Shown here piece by piece: positions 32,290-42,305 of a stretch of DNA of 64,000 nt; position 1 is the stretch's first letter, and each line of letters begins with the position of its first letter. This DNA comes from Glebionis coronaria (lineage: Eukaryota; Streptophyta; Magnoliopsida; Asterales; Asteraceae). Both the position numbers and the translations under genes were made by a program. A model generated the notes under the pieces. The model saw nothing but the letters and a program-made list of their open reading frames with translations. It did no database searches and had not been told where the DNA came from. The stretch is taken from NCBI GenBank assembly GCA_025667525.1, contig CM046882.1, forward strand, positions 20,782,488 through 20,846,487, given 5' to 3'.

Positions 32290-33906
32290 GGCATTCAGAA
32301 GAAGATCAATGATTATGGATATTGGGATAGTGGATGCTCAAGGCACATGACAGGAAAGGAAGACTATCTGACAAACTTCACTCCTATTCATGATGGTGAT
32401 AAGGTATACTTTGGAGGGGGCTATGGCACCATCACAGGAAAAGGAACTCTTATTACCAATAATCTACGTTTTGAGAATGTCTTCCTGGTAAAAGAACTGG
32501 ATTATAATTTGTTTAGTGTATCACAAGTGTGTGATAACAAAAATAAGGTTCTTTTCACAGATACTGAGTGCTTGGTGTTAAGCAAAGATTATAAGCTCCC
32601 TGAGGAGAAATACATAGAATTTAGAACACCAAGGCATAAAGACATATATAATGTGAATCTTAATGGAATTAGGATGAATAATAAAATGATGTCATGTTTT
32701 TATGCTAAAGCCTCAGTAGATGAAAGTAATCTTTGGCACAGGAGATTAGGGCACATAAACTTTAAGAATATCAATAGACTTGTGAGGCTTGGTTTAGTTG
32801 ATGGTTTGCCTGAAAAGGCTTTAAACTATGACCACTCTTGTGTTGCATGTCTTAAGGGCAAGCAGCACAAGGTCTCATTCAGGTCTAAACAGGTGCACTC
32901 TAGTTCTAAACCACTTCACTTATTGCATATGGACCTCTTTGGTCCAACTAATATAGAAAGTTTGAAGGGTAAATCATATTGTTTTGTTATCACTGATGAT
33001 TTTTCTAGGTTTACATGGACTTTCTTTTTAGCCAAGAAAAGTGAAACTGCCCAAAGTCTGATTAATTTCATTACCCAGATTGAGAAGAAGAATGGTAATG
33101 AGGTCAAAATTATTAGAAGTGACAATGGGGGTGAGTTTAGAAATCAGTTGTTAGATGATTTTTGTGCCAAGAAAGGGATTACTAGGCAGTTTAGCATAGC
33201 TAGAACCCCACAGCAAAATGGGGTTGCTGAAAGGAAGAATAGAACCCTAATTGAAGCAGCCAGAACCATGTTGGCTGATGCCCACTTTCCTATAGCCTTT
33301 TGGGCTGAAGCTGTGAACACAGCTTGTTATGTTCAAAATAGGGCATTGGTCAACAAAATACATAATAAGACACCTTATGAGTTACTTTGGGGAAGGAAGC
33401 CAAATATTGGCTTTCTCAAGCCTTTTGGTTGTCATGTAGTTGTTTTAGAAACTAGTGAAGCCCTAGGTAAATTTGATTCAAAAGGTGATGAAGGCTACTT
33501 CATGGGTTATTCAGTGCAGAGCAAAGGATATAGGGTTTACATTAAAAAGGAAAAACGTATACTTTAAAAGGTACATGTTAGGTTTTTAGAGAGTAAACCT
33601 AGTGATCCTGAAAGTGGTCCAAATTGGCTGTTTGACTTGGAACCTTTATCTAGAGCTTTAAATTATATGCTTGTTACTGATCCAGACATTGTGAAGGTAA
33701 CTTCAAGTGTTTTGGAAAAGAGAATTAGTAATGTTTCAGGTATACAGGTTGCTAAGAAGGATGGACCACCAGCAGTTGAGTCATCTCCCACACAAGAATA
33801 TGTTACACTTCCTATATGGATAGATGAGTATTATGCTGCTGCTGCTGCTGCTAGAAAAGATAATGGTGGTTTCCAAATACCACCAAATACAAACATGCAT
33901 GGTTCT

Positions 33907-34015
33907 TCAGGCGCTGACAAAGGGAAATCAAGCGCTGACAAGACCAATTCAGACGCTGATGGCTCAGACGCTGACAACAACAGTTCAAGCGCTGTTAGCC
34001 CAAGCGCTGACAAAC
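33907..34015 (+). repeat. CGCTGA motif array in the integrase-RT linker of S1
   Basis: GGCGCTGACAAAG, AGCGCTGACAAG, GACGCTGATGG, GACGCTGACAAC, AGCGCTGTTAG and AGCGCTGACAAAC at 15-21 bp spacing, encoding GADK, SADK, DADG and similar. Confidence 0.85.
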
Positions 34016-35984
34016 AAGGTTCAGACTTTGATGACACCTTTGCACATCTTTTCTCTTCACATTTTGAACAAGGTGGACCTTCCAATGTCCATGAAGAGAT
34101 TCCTGTTGATCAAAGAGAGTTTGATGAAGAAGATATTGGCAACATGGAGCGTGAAATTGAGGACACCAGACTTTTTGAAGGAGGAGTTCTCACTTCCACA
34201 GCAAAGGATCACCCCTCATCTCAGATCATTGGTGATGTTATGGCTCCAGTTCAGACAAGAAGATCCCATCAAAATCTTGGTGGATTTATTGCCAATATAC
34301 ACAAGAAGGTTGATACCCCTCTTGTACAAGCATGTTTGTTTGCATGTTTTCTGTCACAAGAAGAACCCAAGAAGATTTTTGATGCTCTCAAAGAACCTAG
34401 TTGGGTGGAAGCAATGCAGGATGAGCTTCACCAATTTGCTATACAGGATGTTTGGGAGCTGGTTGATTGTCCTAGATATGTGAGACCAATTGGGACAAGA
34501 TGGGTTCTAAGGAACAAGAAAGATGAAAGGGGTATTGTGGTCAGAAACAAGGCACGTTTGGTAGCTCAGGGATATACACAAGAGGAAGGTATAGATTATG
34601 AAGAAGTTTTTGCTCCAGTTGCAAGAATTGAAGCTATAAGAATTTTTCTAGCTTATGCCTCTTGTATGAACTTCACTGTTTATCAAATGGATGTGAAGAG
34701 TGCTTTCCTCTATGGAACAATTGTTGAGGAGGTATATGTCATGCAACCTCCTGGTTTTGAAGATCCTGAAAATCCAGACAAGGTTTATAGAGTGAAGAAA
34801 GCTATGTATGGACTTCATCAAGCCCCAAGAGCATGGTATGGTACATTGTCCACTTACTTGGTGGAAAATGGTTTTAAAAGGGGCACCATAGATCAGACAT
34901 TGTTCACAAAGAAGAAAGGTAAGGATGTCTTACTTGTCCAGGTCTATGTTGATGATATCATTTTTGGATCCACCAATCCAAAGATGAGTGAATACTTTTC
35001 CAAGCTTATGACAGATAAATTCAAGATGAGTGCAATGGGTGAGATGAACTTCTTTCTAGGTTTACAAGTTCAGCAGAAAGAAGATGGTATCTTCATCTCC
35101 CAAGACAAGTATGTAGCTGAAATCTTGAAGAAATATGGTTTTTCTCCACATGAAAAGGATGCTTCCACTCCTATGGATAGGGAACACCCTTGGGGAAAAA
35201 TTGGAGCTGGAAAGGATGTGGATGTTAGGCACTATAGATCAATGATTGGTTCATTGATGTATCTTACAGCCTCAAGACCTGACATCATGTTTGCTGTGTG
35301 TGCTTGTGCACGCCATCAAGTGACTCCCAAAGAATGTCACCTTTTTGCTGTGAAAAGGATTTTTAGGTACCTAAGATGCTATCCAGATCTTGGCTTATGG
35401 TACCCAAAAGATTCTCCATTGGAGCTTATTGCATATTCAGACAGTGACTATGGTGGTGACAAGTTTGATAGGAAATCCACAACTGGTGGATGTAAATTTC
35501 TTGGGAGTAGACTGATATCTTGGCAATGCAAGAAACAAACAGTGGTGGCAAACTCTACAACTAAAGCAGAATATGTTGCAGCAGCTGCTTGTTGTGGACA
35601 AGTCTTATGGATTCAGAACCAGCTGTTGGATTATGGGTATAATTTCATGCATACCAAGATTTTTGTAGACAATAACAGTACTTTATGCATTATTAAAAAT
35701 CCTGTACATCATTCTAAAACCAAACACATAGAAATTAGGCATCATTTTATAAGAGATTGCTTTGAGAAAGGTTTAATACAACCAGATAGGGTAGCCACAG
35801 AAGATAATGTGGCTGATTTATTAACTAAACCTTTTGATGCTGGAAGATTTCAATATTTGGTAACAAATATTGGAATGGTTAATCTCACTTAATATGTGTT
35901 TTGGAACCTTTTTGTAAAAGTATGTACAGGATAATGCATTGTTATTGGTCTTTGTGATGATTTAGATTTTTCCACTTTATTTTT

Positions 35985-36110
35985 CTAACACTGACAAAGG
36001 TAAATGTAACGCTGATAAGTGTTATTTTGCCGTTGTTAGAGATATTATTGTCTAACGCTGACAAGAGTTCCTTCAACGCTGATAAGTGTTGTCGGGACGC
36101 TGTCAGCAAC
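35985..36110 (+). repeat. CGCTGA motif cluster, S1 spacer (first)
   Basis: AACACTGACAAAG, AACGCTGATAAG, AACGCTGACAAG, AACGCTGATAAG and GACGCTGTCAG in non-coding DNA. Confidence 0.8.
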
Positions 36111-36309
36111 AAATGTTAGTTTTGTGGTTTTCAATCTAAATGTGTAGGTGGTGGTAGCTTTATGCCATTGGATACAGAGTTGCTTATGGATCTTTGAAGA
36201 GCTATTTGGACATGTTTTTGTTTATGGATGATGGTTGGAATATTTATATTCCTATCTTGACATAAATTTTTAATGTTCATATATATTTTGAGAAACTCAT
36301 GTATCATAG

Positions 36310-36323
36310 TTTGAGGGGAGGTT
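36310..36323 (+). other. Internal polypurine-like tract of S1
   Basis: TTTGAGGGGAGGTT, 418 bp after the pol stop and about 3.9 kb before the true tract. Present in S2 (41872-41889, minus) and cA (8153, 8172). Confidence 0.6.
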
Positions 36324-36749
36324 TAAGGAACCTTTAGGACTCTTGGGTATTCTTATAATGCTCTCATCACAATTCTAGATTGTGTCCATAGGTGAGTATG
36401 GGTTAGTTTTACTAAACCATGAGGCACTGTAGCATGCAAAGTTGACAAACTATGCATGCTGCCAAGACATTTTTGGCCTAGAATTGGTTATGGTCTGATG
36501 GGAGACTTGGGAATAGTTTTGTTATGGGTTTACCTGGGAGTTACAAAGAATTTTATGAAATAACTTTGTTGGTAAGTATTTTGGTTAGCAAGGGACACTA
36601 GAGGACATTTGTGTCCATCTTGCTTAAGCAAGTGTGCATAAATGGACAGTGCTTGCCGCCCAGTAATTATTATCAACTTGTAAGATATTTCCCTTAGGAT
36701 AAATTACTTTGTTAAGGTCTTTTTCTTTTTAAATATTTTTTTTTATTTT

Positions 36750-36855
36750 TAGACGCTGACAAGTTTTTCTCCAAACGCTGTTACATCCAATCGTGACGCT
36801 GACAAGGCTTTAGGCAAACGCTGACAAGAAAATATAGCCGTTGGGCGCTGATGGG
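36750..36855 (+). repeat. CGCTGA motif cluster, S1 spacer (second)
   Basis: GACGCTGACAAG, AACGCTGTTAC, GACGCTGACAAGG, AACGCTGACAAG and GGCGCTGATGG in non-coding DNA, upstream of the TATA-like box. Confidence 0.8.
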
Positions 36856-37046
36856 CTATTTTTGACCGTTGACACCTAGTGGGTCCTACCCAGTTGTTAT
36901 TTTTTGACTAATCTTTGGCCGTAATTTTGGGGAGTTGTTACTTTTAATTAATGCATGAGATAAGTTATATTTGATTCAATATTTTCATCATTACTCTTTG
37001 AATATAACTGCCTCATTTTTGACCAATCAAACTCATGCATCTCTCC

Positions 37047-37053
37047 TATAAAT
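37047..37053 (+). promoter_or_regulatory. TATA-like box upstream of S1 ORF3
   Basis: CCTATAAATTTGG; the ORF3 ATG is about 100 bp downstream. The same box at the same distance is present in S2 (41147-41153, minus). It could drive a separate ORF3 transcript. Confidence 0.45.
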
Positions 37054-37149
37054 TTGGCTAACTTTTTTTATTCTGGGTATTCATATTTTCTTGTCTAACA
37101 TTTTTCTCCTAGATTTTTCCCATATCACATAACATAAACAGCTTTAAAC

Positions 37150-40100
37150 ATGGCACCAAAGTTCAACTCAAGTAATCTGACATTAGAGTTCAAGAGCCAA
37201 CATAATATGGTAGCTTACTTGACTGCTGATAATGACTTGTTTCCTCAGTATTCACAAATGGTGGCATTTTTAAATGCATCTTCTATAAGGTATGCACTTT
37301 CTCATGAGCCACTAGTCCCTGTCGCACACATTAGACAGTTTTGGAACAATGTTAGTTCCACAACAGCTAATGGAGTGACCACATTAACATCTACTGTTCA
37401 TGGAAGAACATGGGTGGTCACTGAAGCCTTGGTTCGCCAAGCTTTGCGTCTTGATGACGCTGATGGTGTGACTACTCTTGCCGTTGCAACAATAGAACAA
37501 GGTCTTAGGGAATTGGGTTATCCTATTCCTGCTGGTAAATCTTTAAATAAATATCATAAGCAGGAATTTCCCTCTGACTGGAAATATTTGATACATGTCC
37601 TTCTCCAATGCTTAAGTCCAAAATGTACTTCTTTTAATGAAATAAACAGGTCAATTGCAAGTGCTTTGGTTTGTATCACACGTGGGCTTAAGTATAATTT
37701 TTCAAAAATGATTTTTGAAGGGATGTGTAAAAATAAGGGAAGTAAAATGACTTTGGCTTACCCAAGATTTTTGCAAATGGTCTTTGATTTACAAGAATAT
37801 TGTTCTAGGGATCATGACACTTTTTATGAGATCCCTAAACAAAAGAAAACCATTTTTGACAAGATGAGCTCCACAAACAGATCTATCCCCCTCACCCAAG
37901 CTATGCTTGAAGTAATTCAGGCTGCTCAACCACAACCAGACCCTGCACCTCAACTTGAGCCTATCCTTGAACCATTACCTTCACCTGACCACATGGACGT
38001 TGACCAACCTATTGTCAACGCTGACACTCAAAATGTTGGCGCTGACACAGCCAATCTCAACGCTGATGACATCCCTGAACAATCCCAAACACCCCTTAAC
38101 CAACCAACACCCACACAATCTACTTCATCTTCCACCCCATTACAATCTAGGTTGAATAAACGCCAAAGGACTACTGGAGTGTTCTCCTCTAGTGGTCCTA
38201 GCCTTGTTGCAGAGAGAACCACCTCCACAAGTGTGGCTGGTGACATGGATGAGGCTGGGGCTATTGACATAGGCTTAGAAGCTGTTCAAGACATTCCCAA
38301 CATCATTAAGACCTCATCCATGCCCTATGATTCTATTTTGGGAGGTCAAATCCCCATTCTAGCTGAGGGCAGATTGGAACCTATGACATTGACTGAATTG
38401 ACGGCTGCTGTCATTAGCTTGCAAAAGCAAAATGTCAGCCTTGTACAAATTGTCAACAAACAGGGCCGTGAACTCCAAGTATTGAGGGAGCGGGTAACTG
38501 TTTTGGAGAATCCAAGTAGCAGGAGTAGGATGGAGGAATCTTCCAAAGGGGAGGATAAAGAGGATGAGCTGATTCATACAGCCAGTGAGAAGAGTTCACA
38601 ATTTAGTGAATCTTTAGGTATTGCTGAAGCTCTTACAAGTCTGAAGCAGCATCCTGTTATTGATACATCCAAGGTGACACCATTAAACTTGGAAGAATCT
38701 TTCACAGAAACAATGGGCGCTGATACAGGTTTGAACGCTGACACATCCAGCGCTGACAAAGGTAATCGGGGCGCTGATAAAGGTAACTTGAACGCTGACA
38801 AAGTTGCAGGTGGTGTTGATGTATTCCAGTCATCAACAATCATCAAAGATGTGTCCACACAGGTTTCTTCTTCTACCTTACCTATTATTGATCCAAAAGA
38901 CAAAGGTAAAGGAAAGTTGGTTGAAGAAGAGGTTCCAAAGAAAGATGCAACACAAATTGCATTTGATGAACAGTTGGCTGCACAACTTTTGGAAAGAGAT
39001 TTGAAGAGGAGTGGTAGATCACCATTTGTTGCCACGTCTGAGAGTGAGGAAGAAAGTGATGAAAAAGAAGGAGATAGCTCAGATTCAAGTGTTCAAATTA
39101 TTGAAGATCCAGAAAGACTTGAATATGGGGATGAATTGGCAAAGGAAAGATTGAGTGATTTGAAGAATCAGATTGATTGGGACCTTCCAGAAATCACCAG
39201 AATGTACCATGCTTGGGAAGACAAAGTAATGGACAACCCAGGGATGAGCTTATCAGATCAAATTTGGGGGTTGGAAATTCTTCTCAGGGTGCAAGATGAT
39301 ATAAAGGTGATTTTGAGGTTTAATGCACAAGAGGTCAAGACCTGGCTTAAAAGAGATAGAAGGCAATTGTACTACAAGTTGCTTAGATGCCATCAACCTA
39401 GGTGGACATACAAGAAGTTGCTGGCTTTATCTTTTGAGGAGCTAGAGTATAGGGCACATCCTATTTGGAGGAATGTGCAAGAACAAAATGTCTTACAGTT
39501 TCTTTCAGAAGAAAGGAAACAAGAGCTTGCTGAGGAAATGCAGATTCAAAAGGAGATGAGGATTGCTCAAAGACCAGTGAAGAAAGGAGATCCTCTCCAA
39601 TTTCCCAAAGATATGGATGTGTATTATCCAACTGAAAGTGTCATAAGGAAGCATCTCAAGCTTTCTCCATTGGAAGCTTCAGATTTGGTTAATGTAGTAC
39701 CTCTAGATGACAGAAATCCAATCATTAGTTTTGATGAAGATGAGTGTAGATTTTGGAATATTGGCAGATTTGGAAAGGAGGTACATACTTTCACTTCAAT
39801 TATTTCTATCTTTGCAAGCATAGACAGAGAAGACTTGGTGCATCTATGGAGATTGATAGAGGCCAAGTATACAGCTGAAGCACCTACTTCAGCAAATGGA
39901 ATAAGACTATGGCACACATTTTTGACTTTGTGTGGTCCAAGAGAAGCAGATCCTGCCATATGGAAGGATCTTGAAGATGATCTCAGTAATCTTCATTGGA
40001 GGCTTTATTCTACTTGTGGTGTATTTCATTTGAGCTCTACAAAGTTTTCAGAGTATCTACTTGTGGATGCTAACTATTTCTTGTCCAAAGAAGTATTGGA

Positions 40101-40197
40101 GAAGATGAAGGAGACACCCTTGGAGATTGATTTTACTAGTGACGTGGCCAAAGACTTGATTAGATATGTTTATCACCAACATAAGAAGTTTTTGTAA
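37150..40197 (+). CDS. Third ORF (ORF3) of S1, 1015 aa, unknown function
   Basis: Fully open, ATG at 37150, in the place of the Sirevirus envelope-like gene. Residues about 14-240 form a conserved block: FKSQHNMVAYLTADNDLFPQ, IRYALSHEPLVPVAHIRQFW, WVVTEALVRQALRLDDADG, CLSPKCTSFNEINRSIASAL and YPRFLQMVF. About 255-340 is Pro/Gln-rich with the basic LNKRQRTTG. About 410-455 looks like a coiled coil (LTAAVISLQKQNVSLVQIV). About 523-555 holds NADT, SADK and GADK repeats. From about 630 is an acidic stretch, then a conserved C-terminal block (LSDQIWGLEILLRV, NPIISFDEDECRFWNIGR, FASIDREDLVHLWRLIE, WRLYSTCGVFHLSSTKF). No signal peptide or membrane helix is evident, so an envelope role is doubtful. 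Confidence 0.88.
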   Translation: MAPKFNSSNLTLEFKSQHNMVAYLTADNDLFPQYSQMVAFLNASSIRYALSHEPLVPVAHIRQFWNNVSSTTANGVTTLTSTVHGRTWVVTEALVRQALRLDDADGVTTLAVATIEQGLRELGYPIPAGKSLNKYHKQEFPSDWKYLIHVLLQCLSPKCTSFNEINRSIASALVCITRGLKYNFSKMIFEGMCKNKGSKMTLAYPRFLQMVFDLQEYCSRDHDTFYEIPKQKKTIFDKMSSTNRSIPLTQAMLEVIQAAQPQPDPAPQLEPILEPLPSPDHMDVDQPIVNADTQNVGADTANLNADDIPEQSQTPLNQPTPTQSTSSSTPLQSRLNKRQRTTGVFSSSGPSLVAERTTSTSVAGDMDEAGAIDIGLEAVQDIPNIIKTSSMPYDSILGGQIPILAEGRLEPMTLTELTAAVISLQKQNVSLVQIVNKQGRELQVLRERVTVLENPSSRSRMEESSKGEDKEDELIHTASEKSSQFSESLGIAEALTSLKQHPVIDTSKVTPLNLEESFTETMGADTGLNADTSSADKGNRGADKGNLNADKVAGGVDVFQSSTIIKDVSTQVSSSTLPIIDPKDKGKGKLVEEEVPKKDATQIAFDEQLAAQLLERDLKRSGRSPFVATSESEEESDEKEGDSSDSSVQIIEDPERLEYGDELAKERLSDLKNQIDWDLPEITRMYHAWEDKVMDNPGMSLSDQIWGLEILLRVQDDIKVILRFNAQEVKTWLKRDRRQLYYKLLRCHQPRWTYKKLLALSFEELEYRAHPIWRNVQEQNVLQFLSEERKQELAEEMQIQKEMRIAQRPVKKGDPLQFPKDMDVYYPTESVIRKHLKLSPLEASDLVNVVPLDDRNPIISFDEDECRFWNIGRFGKEVHTFTSIISIFASIDREDLVHLWRLIEAKYTAEAPTSANGIRLWHTFLTLCGPREADPAIWKDLEDDLSNLHWRLYSTCGVFHLSSTKFSEYLLVDANYFLSKEVLEKMKETPLEIDFTSDVAKDLIRYVYHQHKKFL
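38010..38070 (+). repeat. CGCTGA motif cluster inside S1 ORF3 (first)
   Basis: AACGCTGACAC, GGCGCTGACAC and AACGCTGATGAC in the disordered middle of ORF3, all in the Ala-Asp frame. Confidence 0.8.
38715..38805 (+). repeat. CGCTGA motif cluster inside S1 ORF3 (second)
   Basis: GGCGCTGATAC, AACGCTGACAC, AGCGCTGACAAAG, GGCGCTGATAAAG and AACGCTGACAAAG in 90 bp. Confidence 0.82.
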
Positions 40198-40251
40198 GAT
40201 TCCTCCTAAGCCTTAAGTTTTTATTCAAAAACTTGATCATTGGAATAGATA

Positions 40252-40269
40252 TCAAGTTTAGGGGAGGAT
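40252..40269 (+). other. Polypurine tract of S1
   Basis: TCAAGTTTAGGGGAGGAT directly before the 3' LTR; identical to S2. Confidence 0.92.
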
Positions 40270-40793
40270 TGTTGGGAATAAATTATGGGTCAGTTCACTA
40301 GACGCTGATAAGAAGAATGTCAACGCTGATAAGATGACATTGGACGCTGACAGCCAAGCGTTGACATTGAAGAAGTCAACGCTGACAGCCTTGAAGATTG
40401 ACACTGATGGAATATATCTTCATACGAATCTTTTTGTTTATTTGTGTATGGTAAAGATAAGCTCGACATTGTATTTTCTATTATTATCTTTACCTAGAAT
40501 AGTTGATTCGTAGCTTATTGTACAAAACTTCTTAATCTATAAAAGAAGATCTTTTAGGTTAAAGTTAATAATCAGTTTTCATAAGTTTTCACAAGTTAAA
40601 CCTCTTTCATTGTAATCAAGTTCGATCATTCTAATACAAGTGAAAGTTTGTTTAACATCTTTGTGTTTTAGATTAAGTGTTAATTCCGCATAACACTTAG
40701 TTACTTTATTCATAAGCAAAGGTTTCTCTACGTGTATTACTTGATCTAATCTCGTATACACAAAGCTTAATCGATCTAAGTTTGGGATCAACA
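40270..40793 (+). repeat. 3' LTR of S1
   Basis: 524 bp; differs from the 5' LTR at three positions that I can see (CGCTGATAAG for CGCTAATAAG, GGACGCTG for GTACGCTG, and one A for G near the TATA box). TATA box at 40537-40545. Confidence 0.94.
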
Positions 40794-40798
40794 CCCAT
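40794..40798. repeat. Target-site duplication of S1, right copy
   Basis: CCCAT, matching 28750-28754. Confidence 0.92.
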
Positions 40799-41048
40799 GA
40801 ACAATAGAAGTTAATGTGGTCACTCCATTAACTGTTGAGGAACTGACAGTGTTCCAAAACTGCTTAATGTGTGTGACTGGAATGAGTGGTGCATGAGAAA
40901 GAGCATACCTTAATGGGGATGCGTTCAAATACGCCACCATTTGTGTGTATTGAGGAAACAAATCATTATCAGCAACAAGATAAGCAATCATGTTGTGTTG
41001 AGACTTGAACCCCAAATCCAATTCTGCTGAGTTAAATCTTGGTGCCAT
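40799..41048 (-). pseudogene. ORF3 of S2, N-terminal part, cut by S1
   Basis: ATG at 41046-41048. Reads MAPRFNSAELDLGFKSQHN, AYLVADNDLFPQYTQM, LRYALSHAPLIPVTHIKQFW and VNGVTTLTSIVHG, the same start as S1 ORF3. After about 83 residues the S1 LTR interrupts it; the protein resumes at 28749. Confidence 0.88.
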
Positions 41049-41146
41049 TGATGAAAGTTGTTAATTTGAAGTGTAGAAGATGAAGGTTGATAAGAGAAAA
41101 GTGTTAGACAAGAATTATAGATACCCTGTTTAAAAATAGGAGCCAA

Positions 41147-41153
41147 ATTTATA
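41147..41153 (-). promoter_or_regulatory. TATA-like box upstream of S2 ORF3
   Basis: Minus strand CCTATAAATTTGG, about 100 bp before the ORF3 ATG, as in S1. Confidence 0.42.
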
Positions 41154-41871
41154 GGAGATAAAGAATGCATGTGATTGGCCCAAAAATAGGCAAAGATTTT
41201 CAAAAACTAATCATGAAAATATTGAAAAAGTTATAAGTTATCTCATGCATTTAATGAAAGTAACAACTCCTAAAATTACGACTTGAAAATATGTCAAAAA
41301 GTAACAACTGGGTAGGACCCATTGAGTGTCAACGGTCAAATATAACCTATCAACGCCCAACGGCTATAATCTTGTCAACGTTCGCCTAAAGCCATGTCAG
41401 CGTCCAATTTGGTCACAACAACGCTTGGAAAAATTTTGTCAGCGTCCAAAAATAAAATTGTTTTAAAAAGTGAAAAATGACCTTAACAAGTAATTTATCC
41501 TAGAGAAAATAACCAAAAGCTGATAATTATTATAGGGCGGCAAGCACTGTCCAGTTATGCACACTTGCATAAGCAAGATAGACATAACAGTCCTCTAGTG
41601 TCCCTTGCTAACCAAAATTCTTAACAACCAAGTTACCTTACAAAATCCTTGTTACTCCCAGGTAAATCCCATATCAAAATCATTCCCAAGTCCCCCAACA
41701 GACCACAACCAATTCTAGGCCAAAAATGTCTTGGCAGCATGCAAAGTTGATATACTATGCATGCTACAGTGCCTCATGGTTTAGTAAAACTAACCCATAC
41801 TCACCTGTGGACACAATCTAGAATTGTGATAAGAGTATCATATGGATACCCAAAAATCCTAAAGGTTCCTA

Positions 41872-41889
41872 AAACCTCCCCTTAAACTA
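41872..41889 (-). other. Internal polypurine-like tract of S2
   Basis: Minus strand AGTTTAAGGGGAGGTTTT, the counterpart of the S1 tract at 36310. Confidence 0.55.
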
Positions 41890-42305
41890 GGATACAAAAA
41901 GTTTGCTAAAATCATGCATGAACATAAAAAATTTATGTCAAGATAGGAATGAAACATTCCAACCATCATTCATAAATAAAAACTTGTCCAAATGCTTCTC
42001 CTTTGATCCATAAGCAACTCTGTATCCAATGGTATACTGCTAACACCATCTGCACATTTAGATTAAAAACCACAAAACTAACATTGTTGCTGACAACGCC
42101 CCGATAACACATAACAGCGTTGAAGGAAGCTTTGTCAGCGTTAGACAATTATATTGCTGACAATGTTGCAAAAACACTTATTAGTGTTCAAACAACCTTT
42201 GTCAGTGTTAGAAAAATATAGTGGAAAATCTAAATCATCAACAAGACCAATAATAATAATGCATCATCCTGTACATACTTTTACAAAAAGAATCCAAAAC
42301 ACATA

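Larger units (their letters stand above)
32248..35892 (+). pseudogene. pol: Pol polyprotein of S1: protease, integrase, RT, RNase H; one nonsense codon
   Basis: Open in the -1 frame relative to gag from about 32248 (a non-ATG codon). Domains in order: aspartic protease YWDSGCSRHMTG (about residues 25-36); integrase zinc finger WHRRLGHINF ... CVACLKGKQHK; integrase core with MDLFGPTNIES (D), IIRSDNGGEFRN (D) and TPQQNGVAERKNR (E); a linker with seven SADK/DAD-type repeats; RT with [26 protein letters not shown] and the catalytic YVDDIIFGS; RNase H with [19 protein letters not shown] and [17 protein letters not shown]; end [13 protein letters not shown]. A single in-frame TAA (33565-33567) falls just after the integrase, so RT and RNase H read open only from there. 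S2 has no stop at this position. Confidence 0.9.
35893..37149 (+). other. Spacer between pol and ORF3 of S1
   Basis: 1257 bp without a gene. It holds two clusters of the CGCTGA motif (35985-36110 and 36750-36855), an internal purine tract like the true polypurine tract (36310), and a TATA-like box 103 bp before the ORF3 ATG. The S2 counterpart (41049-42305) has the same parts in inverse orientation. Confidence 0.75.
28755..40793 (+). mobile_element. Sirevirus-like Ty1/copia element S1, nearly intact, 12,039 bp
   Basis: Youngest element by nesting. It has 524-bp LTRs differing at three positions by eye, primer-binding site, Gag, Pol, spacer, ORF3, polypurine tract and a 5-bp target duplication. 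It is inserted in ORF3 of S2, a relative in the opposite orientation. The only clear coding defect is TAA 33565-33567 in pol. Confidence 0.95.
41049..42305 (-). other. Spacer between pol and ORF3 of S2
   Basis: Non-coding, homologous to 35893-37149 of S1. It includes the TATA-like box (41147-41153), motif copies near 41330-41450 and 42090-42210 (as TTGTCAGCG-type on the plus strand), and the internal purine tract (41872-41889). Confidence 0.72.
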
